A program made the translations under genes and the position numbers. A DNA stretch of 57,648 nt, from assembly GCA_024220525.1 (NCBI GenBank), contig JAMYWO010000060.1:30307-87954 (forward strand). The letters are read 5' to 3'. Numbering within the stretch: the stretch's first letter is position 1; every line of letters begins with the position of its first letter. This DNA comes from Cochliopodium minus (taxonomy: Eukaryota > Discosea > Himatismenida > Cochliopodiidae). The notes beneath the pieces are model-generated. The model worked only from the letters and a program-made list of their open reading frames with translations. It searched no databases and had not been told where the DNA came from. Positions 11,147 through 21,202 of this stretch are shown here, in pieces.

Positions 11147-11946
11147 TTAATTTTTTTTTCTTTTCTTTTTCTTCTTTGATGAACTTTGTTTGTCTTTCTT
11201 TTCCTTCTTCTCTTTCTTTTTATCTTTGGGTGTTTCTATTTCATTTTTTCTCTTTGGTGATTTTTTATCAGTTGATGATGTTGTGCTTTCTTTGTTTTCA
11301 TTTGATTTGGTATTAGATAGATTGAGAGATGATAAGAAATTCTTGGTTTCTTCTTCATTTTGTTTCTTTTTTTCATTGATCTTGACAAAATTGGATGCAT
11401 TCTTCAATTTACCAAAATATTCTTGTATTCTTTTCAATTCTTTCTTCACTGGATGATCGATGGTAGATATCCCTTGTGTTTTCAATAATACTAGAAAAGA
11501 ATATTTTTAATTGTGGAAATTTATAAGAAAGATATCCGAATTAAATTAACATTGAAATATTCATATATTTCCCACAATCTTCAATATGATGTTTATGATT
11601 TATAATGTGAGGTAGGTGGAATATTATTTATTTGAGAAAAATTATAAGAATGTCTTATTTTGTTCAAATATTTATGACATTATTATTGCAATAGATATTT
11701 TTCTATCTATAATGAATTGTATCTTGTGTATTCTTCCTCTTTAATAAAAAATTATTTCTTTATACCATAAAATAAGCTGTTGATAGAATAACTATATGCT
11801 AATTGCAATCTTGCTTTATCTTCATCATTCAACTTTTCATTTAATTCTTCCTCACTAAGATCAAAGAAGGGTTTGAATCTGGATTGGATGATCTCTATCT
11901 TCTTTTCTATACTTTCAATCAATTCTCCACATTTGTTTTCATCCAT
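11147..11946 (-). CDS. C1D: C1D/Lrp1 family nuclear exosome cofactor
   Basis: Homologue of human C1D and yeast Lrp1/Rrp47 (Sas10/C1D family), a nuclear protein that binds the exosome nuclease Rrp6 and helps process rRNA, snoRNA and other structured RNAs. Two exons, with an intron of about 280 bases. Exon 1 (from 11946) reads MDENKCGELIESIEKKIEII... with the helical Sas10/C1D core NDEDKARLQLAYSYSINSLFY. It splices (TATG|GTATAA) to VLLKTQGISTIDHPVKKELK and RIQEYFGKLKNASNF, corresponding to the family's LxTQGxxPxxHPVKxELxRIxxY signature. The C-terminus is a long lysine-rich tail (PKDKKKEKKEKKDKQSS...KKKRKKN), as in yeast Lrp1, expected to bind RNA and act as a nuclear signal. Confidence 0.88.
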
Positions 11947-12100
11947 TTTCTGTTTTTTAAAAATAAAGAAATCTTTTTCTAATTAAAAAAAAGGATCGTT
12001 ATTTTTTTTATTAATTTTATTTTTAATTATTTTAAAATTAAAAAATTAATAAAATAAAAAAAAGAAAGTTGAAATTTTAATTTTCCTTATCATTTTTCTT

Positions 12101-13395
12101 TCAAATATCTTTTTGGGATCCATCATTCCTCTTTGGAAAAAAGAGGAAGTTGTAAGGATCTATCTTGATCATCTGCACTGACTTCTTGGTTTTGCTCATC
12201 AATATGGAAGCGGAAACGTGAAGAGGGGGGTTGTAAAGGATCGGAGTATGAGAATGGGGTTTATGGAAGAGCCCTATTTAAAAATGATTAAAAAATTAAA
12301 AGATAATTAAAAAATATAAAATCACCTCCCCAGTTGTATTTATCTTTTCTAAAAATGTATAGATCAAGCTTGGAAATGTTTCTATCAGTGTCGTACTCAG
12401 ATACTCTAAAAAAAGCATGAAGTGCAGTCTTTGCACTTACGTTGTTCCCTGAATGGTCAATCAAAAAGGTGCAGCAACCCAAAGGCCTTTTCATTAACTC
12501 CTTCTCACAGTGTTCCGAGATGAAAAATTCTTTTTGGTTCTTGGTGAAGAAGAATGAACAATCTATTTTCTTCAGATCAAACGACTTTTCGTGTCTCCCA
12601 GAAAGGCTGTCACTTGCTAAAAATGAAATTGAATAAGATGAAAAAATAAATTTAAAAAAATAATATGAAAACAAAAAAAAAATATGTAATAAAAAAAATA
12701 TGTAACAAAAAAAATACTTCTTATCATTGATTTGGTATTCTTTTTCATAAAGTTAAAGTACAGTGTTTCTTTGGACTTTTCCTTTTTGTCTTCTGTTCTT
12801 GTCTCGTACCAGTTGCTGAAAAAAAACTTGGAGATCAAGTAGGATTCCACGTAAAACTGTTTCCAGTTCTCGACGTTGTAAAGACTGCTTATCTTTGAAG
12901 AGAATTTTTGAACTGTCTTGTTTTTCCAAAGTTTTTCGCAGTTTGAAATATCTGATATGAAAAGTAAATTTAAATTAAAATGAAAAAAAAAAACTAATTA
13001 AATTTAAAATTCAAATTCAATTTGATATATCTAAAGTATTTTGATTTATTCAATCATATTTTTATTGAAATTTTTTGATATTTTAGAAGATTATCTTCAA
13101 TATACTTTATAATAAGCCTAAATTTTTATTTTATTCTTAATTTACAGTAAAACCATGCGCATGATTGAGAAAAATTTGCAATATCTCTTTCATCTATGAA
13201 TATTGATGATAATACTTTAACAAATACATCCAATTGTAAACTATGTTTGTTTATTGCTTCCTTATTTATCTCTATAGAATTTAAAGGATATTTATTATAT
13301 CTTCCAATGATTTTATTGAATCTTTGGAGATGTTGTGATGGATGATATTCAGTCAGAAATATCTGATTCAGATCTCTTGTTTCAATTTCTTGCAT
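12101..13395 (-). CDS. F-box protein with unknown C-terminal domain
   Basis: Probable SCF ubiquitin-ligase receptor. Four exons on the minus strand. The N-terminal 90 residues contain a degenerate F-box spliced across the first intron: SLQLDVFVKVLSSIFIDERD, IANFSQSCAWFYY, ISNCEKLWKN, VQKFSSKISSLYNVENWKQF. This is the usual helix pattern ending in W-x-x-L/F. After it come a basic segment (ETRTEDKKEKSKETLYFNF) and a mostly beta-like C-terminal region with HEKSFDLKKIDCSFFFTKNQ, RPLGCCTFLIDHSGNNVSAK, RKDKYNWGG and a final exon ending PKRNDGSQKDI. The C-terminal part matches no family I know. SKP1, its expected partner, is encoded at 27.4 kb. Confidence 0.7.
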
Positions 13396-13701
13396 TTTTT
13401 TTTATTTAATGAATGTGATCCCCAAAACAAAAGATGTTCTTGGAAGAAGGATGAGTTTTATTTAACATAAACATTTCAATTTCACCTTTATATCTTTTCA
13501 TTCGGAATATTCGGTGGTTCTTTGATTTTATTTTATGAAAATTAATTTGTTATGGAAATATTTTGATTTGTTAGATCACATTCTTATTAAAATCAGTTGA
13601 TTTGATTCCAAATAACCAATTTTATTTTTATATTCAGTTATTTTTTGTTTACCATTTAATTTATTGCGCAAATTTTAAAAAGATTTTTATTAAAAAAAAA
13701 A
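13396..13701. other. Divergent promoter region
   Basis: About 300 bases between two 5' ends, A/T-rich, ending in poly-A just before the plus-strand ATG. It must contain both promoters; no conserved element is recognisable. Confidence 0.6.
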
Positions 13702-14548
13702 ATGTCAACCAAGAATTTAGTATTTACAGGAGATAGTCCAAGTTTATGGAATGTAGCACTTTCACCAGGATGGTCCAAGGATGAATTGGAAACATTGAGA
13801 TTAGCAATAATGAAATTTGGGGTAGGAAAACAAACAAGTATATTGGAAAGTGGATGTTTGCCAGGTATGAATATAAATCAAATATAAATTTTATAACGAA
13901 TTTTATTTCCCTTTAGACAGTATATTTATTTTATACGAATTTTTTATTTATATTTTTTTATATCTCAAATAGGAAAGACCAAAGCGCAAATAAATGGACA
14001 AACCCAAAGATTATTGGGTCAACAAAGTTTAGGAGAATTTATGGGGATAAATCTTGATCCTGTCAAGGTACATGAAGAAAATTTGAAAAGAAAAGATGTG
14101 GTGAGAAAAAATGGGATCATTATCAATACAGGAAACAATGTATCAAGAGAAGAAATGAAAAAGAAAAAAGAAGAAAATACTGAAAAGTAAAAATATACTT
14201 TTTTTATTTCACAGAAAAATACATTTCATTTATCAAATAATTTTATATTGTGACATATTCACCCATATTCCTTTTTGAATTCACTTTAGATTTGGATTAT
14301 CTTCTTCTGATATTGATAAAATAGAACTTCCTAATCCATCAAGAGATGAAGAAAGATTGAATGAAGCACGTAGAACAAGATTGGAGAAATTGAAATCAAG
14401 ATTAGAGTTGTTGGAGGGAATCATCTCCCAAAGAGAAAACGGTACCATCAGCATCACCACCAAAGTTTCTACAGAAAGCAAAAGAGCTACAAAGAAAGTA
14501 AAAGTGGAAGAACAAGAGAATGAAGATGAGGATGTTGATATCGAATAA
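13702..14548 (+). CDS. SANT/Myb-like protein with LPGKT motif
   Basis: Three exons (13702-13864, 13973-14186, 14290-14548), about 210 residues. The N-terminal 60 residues form a single SANT/Myb-type repeat: SPGWSKDELETLRLAIMKFG, VGKQTSILESGCLPGKT, then KAQINGQTQRLLGQQSLGEF and GINLDPVKVHEENL. The first tryptophan is kept and the third helix carries GQTQRLLGQQS. A conserved family with LPGKT...Q.QRLLGQQS exists in various algae and protists, but its function is unknown to me. The C-terminal half is a charged coiled coil (EERLNEARRTRLEKLKSRLELLEGIIS) with a basic-then-acidic tail (ATKKVKVEEQENEDEDVD). A nuclear DNA- or chromatin-binding role is inferred. Confidence 0.78.
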
Positions 14549-14756
14549 AAAAAGGGAGTTTTGAAAATCTTTTTATTGTTAGAATATAAAATAAAATATT
14601 TTTTTAAGATTATATTATTTTATGATATGAATGCAAAGTTTTCTATATGATATATCACATCTCACACTTTTTTCACTTTATTCTGATGTATTTCTTGATT
14701 AAAATAAAATAAAAAAAAAAAAATCGAAAAAGAACTATTTGCAAAGCAAAAAGGAA

Positions 14757-15186
14757 ATGGAATCTTCAATAATTTTTAAAATCTTATTAAAGCAAGAATT
14801 GGAAGATTTTCAGAATACCAAAGTTTACTTTGGATCAGTAAAAAAAAGAATTTTTCATTTGAATATTCAAATTTGAATAATAATTTTTTTTATAATAATT
14901 AATTTATCAAAAAAAAAAAAAAAAAGGAATTGGACAAAAAAGATGGTAAACAAAAGAAAATTTCCAATAATTTTTAAACCTTGTAATCTTTCACAAAATA
15001 GGGTTTATTCATTGCTCATTTAAAGAACAAGTGGAAGGAACCGTACAAAAACACTTTAAAGGGTCAGAAGTGGTAGTGTTGCAAGTCAACCCTTCCATCA
15101 AAAACTATACAGTAAAAATAGAAAATGGGTTTCCTCATATTTACTCGAATGAACTATCTTGGGATTGTGTCGAAAAAGTGCTTTAA
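14757..15186 (+). CDS. DUF952 family protein
   Basis: Small cytosolic protein of the DUF952 (PF06108) family, function unknown and common in bacteria. Three exons: 14757-14837, a 19-nt micro-exon at 14927-14945, and 15002-15186. The joined protein reads MESSIIFKILLKQELEDF..., KVYFGS|ELDKKDG|FIHCSFKEQVEGT, VVVLQVNP, ENGFPHIYSNELSW. These are the family hallmarks: aromatic-x-GS, DxxDGFIHxS, the Q..GT step and FPHIYG-like. The 19-nt exon supplies ELDKKD exactly where the family has its conserved D..GFIH motif, so the micro-exon is well supported. About 95 residues, near the usual length of 90-120. Confidence 0.88.
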
Positions 15187-15259
15187 TTATAATAAAATAA
15201 AATAAAATAAAACAAAATTTTTATTTCACTTTTTTTTGTTAAATATGAGGAATTTTAAA

Positions 15260-16157
15260 TTATAATAATGTCCTAAACAAGCCAACTCCAAAAAAGATAT
15301 TATTCCAATACTTTTCTTTTTCTAAAAAATTCCCATATTTTTTGGAATTAAATAACTCTTCCACTTTCTGTTCTTTCTTAAAGACACTTTTGTCACAAAA
15401 GATTAACTTTTCAGCTCTTAATTTATTGATTTCATCTTTGGAGAGAAAGTCAGATACAGTTTCCCCTTTTTTCACAAAAATTTTTAGGAATTTGTCCGAA
15501 AAACCACTGTAAGAATTGGGGAAGCAGATACAATGGAATCCTTCATTATCTTTATTGTTAGATTCGTTTTCAGTTTTCTCAGAGGGGAGAACTTTAAAAT
15601 TGAAAAAAAATAATTGAAAAAAAAAAATATCAAAATGAAAATTGATTTTCCTTTTCAAAAAAAAAATTTAGAAATTTTTTTTACTGTAAATTTTTTTTAG
15701 ATCAGTTTTTATTTCGCAAGTTTCGCACGATACAATTAAAACAATTGGAAGTAAGATGCTTGTACTTATAAACAATGTTTTTCTTTCTTTTTCTTCAATC
15801 TTTTTCTTGCAAACATTACATTTAAAAAAGTTTGTGTTGGAATGGTTTTTTGAGATTTGGGTCCTAATTTTTTCAAAAAAAATTTTTAAATTTTTTTTTT
15901 TTTTTTCAATTTTAAATCTACCAATCAAATTTTTCGGTTGAATTTTTTTCTGATATTAAAATATGTTCTTGTGCCTTAGTGGGATAATAATTCAACACCA
16001 TATTTTTGAAATCTATTTCCAATTCAGATATAACTTTAAAGAATTTCTTATTCATACATCCCATCTTGTAGAAATGGCTATAATTATCAAAATATTTGAA
16101 AATGAGCTTCCAGATATTCATTGGGAAGATTCCATTCTCTGTTTCCATAATTTTCAA
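15260..16157 (-). CDS. F-box protein with a zinc-ribbon-like middle
   Basis: Three exons. The N-terminus carries an F-box: FPMNIWKLIFKYFDNYSHF, YKMGCMNKKFFKVISE. A short loop leads across a GTAGAT intron to a CxxC...CxxC pair (FKCNVCKKKI ... VSCETCEIKT), likely one zinc ribbon. The third exon encodes an acidic/basic C-terminal region ending WNNIFFGVGLFRTLL. In-frame ATGs at 16157 and 16148 are both possible. It is probably another substrate receptor for the SKP1-cullin complex; the target is unknown. The three exons join in phase (2, then 1) without stops. Confidence 0.68.
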
Positions 16158-16329
16158 TCAATTTTTTTTTTTTTCTACTCTTCATTGACAAAACATTTGT
16201 AGTGATCATGATTGTGAGTTTTTAAATTTTTTAAAAGAAAAAAAAAAATTCATAATTTAAAAAATAAATCCTTCACAAACCTTTTTATTTACTTTATACA
16301 AAAAAAAAAAAGAATCCTTAAAAAGAATT

Positions 16330-17523
16330 CTACCATTCATTATCTTCGGAAGAATGGGTTTGAGTTTCATCATTTTCGTTGATATTGTTGTTCCGTCCAA
16401 GATGAAAAGAAAAATAAGAGAATTTGTCTTTTTTCCCATCAGAATTATGATGATGATCAACGTGGTTTGTGTAAAAAGACTTCAAAAGATGTTGGTTCAT
16501 ATGATCAGTTACACTGGGTGTCCATAAACTAGTATAAGGAGTAGGTTGTTTGTCCGAGACCTCCTTTTGATACAAACTCTTTGTTTCTTCGTACCTCAAC
16601 ATGAGATCCTTGTTTTGTTGAATGAGCCCGCTGTTAAGTTCTTTGTAGTGTTTGTTGTCGTTCAAAACAGATTCGTTTTCTTCTTTGTAGATTTTGACAT
16701 CTAACTCCATCTTTTCAATATCTTCTTTTTGTTTATTTATTTCCTTCCATATAATTTTGTAAGTAAATTATCATTTTGTAATTTTTTTTTTTTTTAATTG
16801 GGACAATGTGAATTGTTAACTTTAATTTTTCTTTCGATATTTTTTTATTTATTTTTATTATTTGTGAGAATTTTTTACCATATTAAGTTTTTTTATTTCT
16901 TCTTTTTGTTTTTTTGCTTTCATCTGTTCTTCTTCCAATTTTACTTTTATTTTATTCTCCTCAACTCTTTGTTTTTCTTTTATCTCATTCAACCCTTTCT
17001 GCTTCTCCCTCAGTTCTTTCAAATTTTTTTTGAGATTTTCGTTTTCTAATTTCAAATCATTGTACCTTTTGTTATGCTTCTCATTCAATGTTTTTAATTT
17101 CGATTCATATTCCAAATTTTCCAACGATAATTTCTTTATTCTTATCATTAATTCCTCCATATTCGCTCTTTNNNNNNNNNNNNNNNNNNNNNNNNNNNNN
17201 NNNNNNNNNNNNNNNNNNNNNNNNNNNNNNNNNNNNNNNNNNNNNNNNNNNNNNNNNNNNNNNNNNNNNNNTTTTCTCTTTATATTCATTATTTCTCTTA
17301 TTCAATTCAGTTATCTTTGATTTATATTGTTCTATCTCCTTTTTCGATGAGATCACATCATCCATCGATCCCTGTATCGCGAAATCTGAGCATTTATCAA
17401 ATACTTCTTTGTTGGGCAAATTAAATATCCCACATAATTTTCCTTTGGACCATATACCCTCCAATTCTTTTCTTGATATTTTTTTATTATTCAAAACTAC
17501 TGTATATAATATTGGAAACTCCA
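16330..17523 (-). CDS. Coiled-coil protein (sequence gap inside)
   Basis: Protein starting MEFPILYTVVLNNKKISRKE with a small globular N-terminal region (ELEGIWSKGKLCGIFNLPNK, VFDKCSDFAIQGSMDDV). A long heptad-rich coiled coil follows (KKEIEQYKSKITELNKRN ... ENENLKKNLKELREKQKG, KEEIKKLNM|EINKQKEDIEK). The second exon ends in a histidine- and asparagine-rich tail (NHVDHHHNSDGKKDK, SSEDNEW). A 100-N gap at 17172-17271 lies within the coiled coil; gap size is a placeholder, so the frame across it is unproven. An upstream in-frame ATG at 17590 adds a lysine run and is less likely. No family is assignable; coiled coils give little specificity. Confidence 0.65.
17172..17271. other. Assembly gap (100 N)
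   Basis: Exactly 100 unknown bases, a standard placeholder length, inside the coiled-coil gene. Confidence 0.99.
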
Positions 17524-17934
17524 TTTTTTTTTTTTTTTTTTTGATTTCAGTGAAAATTTTATTTTGAATCTTATTCAAATTTGAATGCATTAATTCAATT
17601 GGATTATTCCAAACTTTCCAACACTCATTTTTTTGAAAATAGTTTCAAAAATATCTTTATATTTTCATTTTCGTTTCTTAATCTCATTCCTTTGATCAAT
17701 ATTTGATTCCCTGAAAATTGTTTGTTTGCTCCATTTGGTTAAATTAGATTTTTGAAATTTTTTATTTATATTTTCTCAACATCTGATTTCACAAAAAGAG
17801 GAAATTCTCAAATTAATCTTCCTTTTTTAGAGGCAATTCAGTTAAAAAGGAGTAAAGGAATCTGATCTTAAAAGATTGAAATTATATAAGATAAAAGTAA
17901 AATTAGATTCAAAATAAAATAAAAAAAAAAAGAA
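17524..17934. other. Divergent promoter region
   Basis: About 410 A/T-rich bases between two genes that face away from each other. No motif, ORF or RNA gene is recognised. Confidence 0.55.
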
Positions 17935-18866
17935 ATGCTGAAAACAATTTTAATCTTAGCTTTGATAATTACAGTGTTTGCACAAAGACCAACACATGAA
18001 CCACCAAGTACAACAAGCACTACAGGAACGTCTACATCTGGAGGGGGAGGTAAAAAAATAAAATTTTCATTCATTTTGAATGAAAATTGAAATCTGATCG
18101 AATGGTAAATTCATCCTTTAAATATCCTCTGATATAATCAATTTTTGTTGACATCTCATTTTGATTAGTAAAAAAAAGGACATCATGGTGGACATAAGAG
18201 ACCAAGCATGAAAGGAATGCATTTGAGGATTGTATTGATGGCAATAGGAGGAACATTGGGTGTAGTATTGACAGGTAAAAATAAAATAAATCAACAGGAT
18301 AAACTTTATTTTGAATTTAAACTTTGAAACTATTAAATCTTTTTTTTTTTTGAAAAAAAAAAGTGTTTTGGATTTTCAGATGTGTAAAAAAGAGAAGAGA
18401 ACTTAATAGAAGAATTGCAAACAGCCAAGATCCTAACAATCCATTCCCAATCTACAATCCATTATCTCAACAAAACTCAACAGAACTAGAGATGCAAGAA
18501 TTGGAATTGGAAGGAAACAATAATCAACAAAATCAACAAACATCCAATCAACCAACTCAAACAATAGTGATCAATCCAGGGGTACAATCTCAACACATGA
18601 TCCATCCATTTCCAATGATCTCAAACCAAGGATTCTCCATGATCCCGAGCCCTAACATCATTGGAATCAACAATAATCACCAACAACCTTTCCTTTATAT
18701 TTCTCATCCTCAAGGAATGAACCCAACTTTCCCTGTCAATCATTCAATCCAACAACATCAACAACAACAACAGATGAATCAATCCATCCAAATGTATCCA
18801 ACCTTTGTCAATAATACTCCAAATAATAACCTCATCAATCTTAACAATCAAAATGATCAAAAATAA
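17935..18866 (+). CDS. Orphan single-pass membrane protein with Q/N-rich cytoplasmic tail
   Basis: Three exons: 17935-18049, 18179-18274 and 18364-18866. The protein starts with a clean signal peptide, MLKTILILALIITVFAQ. A tiny S/T/P-rich ectodomain follows (HEPPSTTSTTGTSTSGGG), then a His/Gly/Lys stretch (GHHGGHKRPSMKGMH). A TM helix, LRIVLMAIGGTLGVVLTGVF, is followed by the stop-transfer cluster CVKKRRELNRR. The 160-residue tail is rich in Gln, Asn and Pro, with many QQ and NN pairs, a polar SLSQ-like region, and no folded domain. The topology resembles a minimal type I receptor or adaptor whose tail could phase-separate or bind coat proteins, but no family match is recognised. The second acceptor (AAAAG|GACATC) was chosen over an earlier TAG because only it keeps the frame. 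Confidence 0.7.
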
Positions 18867-18984
18867 AGTTTGTGTTTCATAAATTGTTTAAAAAAAAAAA
18901 TTTTTTAATATTATTTTTTTTCAAAAAAAAAAATTTCTGTTTGTCAAAATAATTTATTTTTTAATTTTCGAAACATTTTTTTTT

Positions 18985-20557
18985 TTACAAAATGAAACAT
19001 TTTTCTTCAGTTTCAAGAGGTTGCTTGATTTCCTTGTCGATCTGGTCGATAAGGGTGGTGAAAATGAGTTCGATGTTGTCTCTCATCTTGGCGCTGCACT
19101 CCAAATAAGCACAGCCCAACTTATCACACAACTTCTTTCCTTCTTCTGTACTTATTTCTCTACAGAAAATAAATAAAATAAATATTGGATTTGATAATCA
19201 ATAAAAACAAATTTTAAATAAATTTCGATTTATTAAAAAAAAAAAATAAAAAATAATTATTAAAAAAAAAAATTTAAATTAAAAATTTAATAAAAAATAA
19301 AAGAAGTGTAATAAAAAATTAATAAAAATTAAAATGAGAATAATTCTTAAAATATAATTTCAAAAAAAAATTTAATAATTTAAATAATAACAAAAAATTA
19401 GTAAATATTAAAAAAAAAATAAAATTTTGGTACCTTTGGGACTCCAAATCACATTTGTTAGCAACTACCACTCGTGGGACGGAATCAGTACTACAACTGC
19501 TAAGAATTTTGTTGTTGATGGTGCTGATAGTCTCAAAACTCTTTCGGTTGTCGACGGAATAGATCAATACGTAACCATGAACTCCCACTGAGTAGTGTGT
19601 TTGGAAGACACTTTGGTTATCCTAAAGAAGTAAAAAAAAAAATCAGCAAAAAATAAGAAAACATTAAAACGAATAAAAAAAAATGTAAACAGAAAAAAAA
19701 AGTGATGATATAATTATATAACAGAATATTCAAATAGAAAAATAATCAAAATAAAAATAATAAACAAACCAAAAAATAATTAAAAAATAACAAAAATAAG
19801 AAGAAACTAAATTAATGATTAAATTTACTGATAAAAAATAAAAAAAAAAATAGTAATAATGAAATAATCAGAAAATAGAAAACTAAAATAAGTAAAACAA
19901 GAAAACTGAAAATAAATAAAATAAATCAGAACAAAAAAAATTATCAAATTAAGAAAAACAAATGTAGTTTTACTTGTCCTGCTGAGTCGATTATCTCAAG
20001 GACATATTGTTGTCCCTTGTATGAGATGGTTTTGTGGTAGGTGTTCTCGATAGTAGGAGAATATACCTCTGGAAACACTTCTTCGACGTATTGCATTGTA
20101 CATGCAGATTTTCCTTTTATTTCGAAGAGAAAAAGATTAAAAATGTAATATAATTTATTTTTAATTTTTATTTTTATATTTTGGACTATTAAATAAAAAA
20201 TTTTCTGAAATTTATTTTTATTGAATGGATTTCTTTCAAATTTCAATTTATATCACGTGATATTTCGTAGACTATATACATATGTAAATGAGAAAGGAAC
20301 AATATAAAAATATGATGTATTGATGATTGTTATATTGAAAGATAATATAATTTGTAACGTTCATTTTTATATATTTCTCCAAATTCGATCATAAATCCAT
20401 TCCATTTGAACAATTGCATTTATATTTTAATTTGATGGATGATATAAAATTTTTTGTAGCATAACAATTATTTATTTTTCATTTAAAGGTCATTATTTAT
20501 TTTCAAATTACCAACGTTTCTGAATCCCATTACCACCATTTTTCTTTGTTTTGACAT
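18985..20557 (-). CDS. RHEB: RHEB-like small GTPase
   Basis: Ras-superfamily GTPase of the Rheb branch, the activator of TORC1 on endolysosomal membranes in other eukaryotes. Four exons: 20557-20512, 20113-19974, 19621-19434 and 19159-18985. The P-loop is GFRNVGKSA, with the arginine at the third position that marks Rheb (human GYRSVGKSS) instead of Ras glycine. Switch I gives SPTIENTYHKTI (Rheb: DPTIENTFTK). DSAGQDNQSVFQTHYSVGVHG is switch II, NKCD the guanine-specificity motif and ECSAK the G5 loop. The protein ends CFIL, a CaaX box that predicts prenylation (leucine at the end favours geranylgeranylation). Length of about 182 residues is typical. The first intron (about 400 bases) is long for this window. 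Confidence 0.9.
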
Positions 20558-21202
20558 TGTGTTATTTTCTATTAATTTGGAATATAAGTAAATAAATAAG
20601 AAAAATTATAAATATTGAAATATATTTACGTTCAGCTACAGTATTGCCCATAAAATAGGTTAGTTATAAAGGTATTTATAAAAAAATATAAATAAAATTA
20701 ACAACTAGCTTCTAAAAGTGACTTTTTTTTATTTTTTATTTACTGAAAGTGATTATTTTAAATATTTTTTCATTTATGTGAAATTGGGAAAGAATTTTCC
20801 ACTATATTCAGAATATTAAAAAAGTTTTCTTTTAAATGTCTTGTTTAATTCAATGAATGAATTCTCAAAAATTAAAGAGGAATGTTAACTTTTAATTTAT
20901 TTTTTATTTTTTTAATTTTTAATAATAATTTAAAAAAAAAAAGATTTAAATAATTTGAAGTTCTAGAAAGTTTTTGAAAAAATTCTACCTTTATTCACTA
21001 CTCATAAGTTTTGAAGACTTTTCAAATGGTTTATTAACCTTTCAAAAATCTACTCACATAATATAAAATATTTTTCTTGGATATTTAGAGTTTCATTAAT
21101 TTTATTTTCTCCAAAGTCCAAACAAGTTGTAAATTTGAAATAATAAAAATTATTTTGACATAAAAAAAAATTAAAAAATATTTTTTAAAAAAAAGAAATA
21201 AT
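20558..21202. other. Intergenic spacer
   Basis: About 645 A/T-rich bases between RHEB (5' end) and the transporter gene (3' end), both minus strand. Contains the RHEB promoter. No ORF, tRNA or repeat is recognised. Confidence 0.6.
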
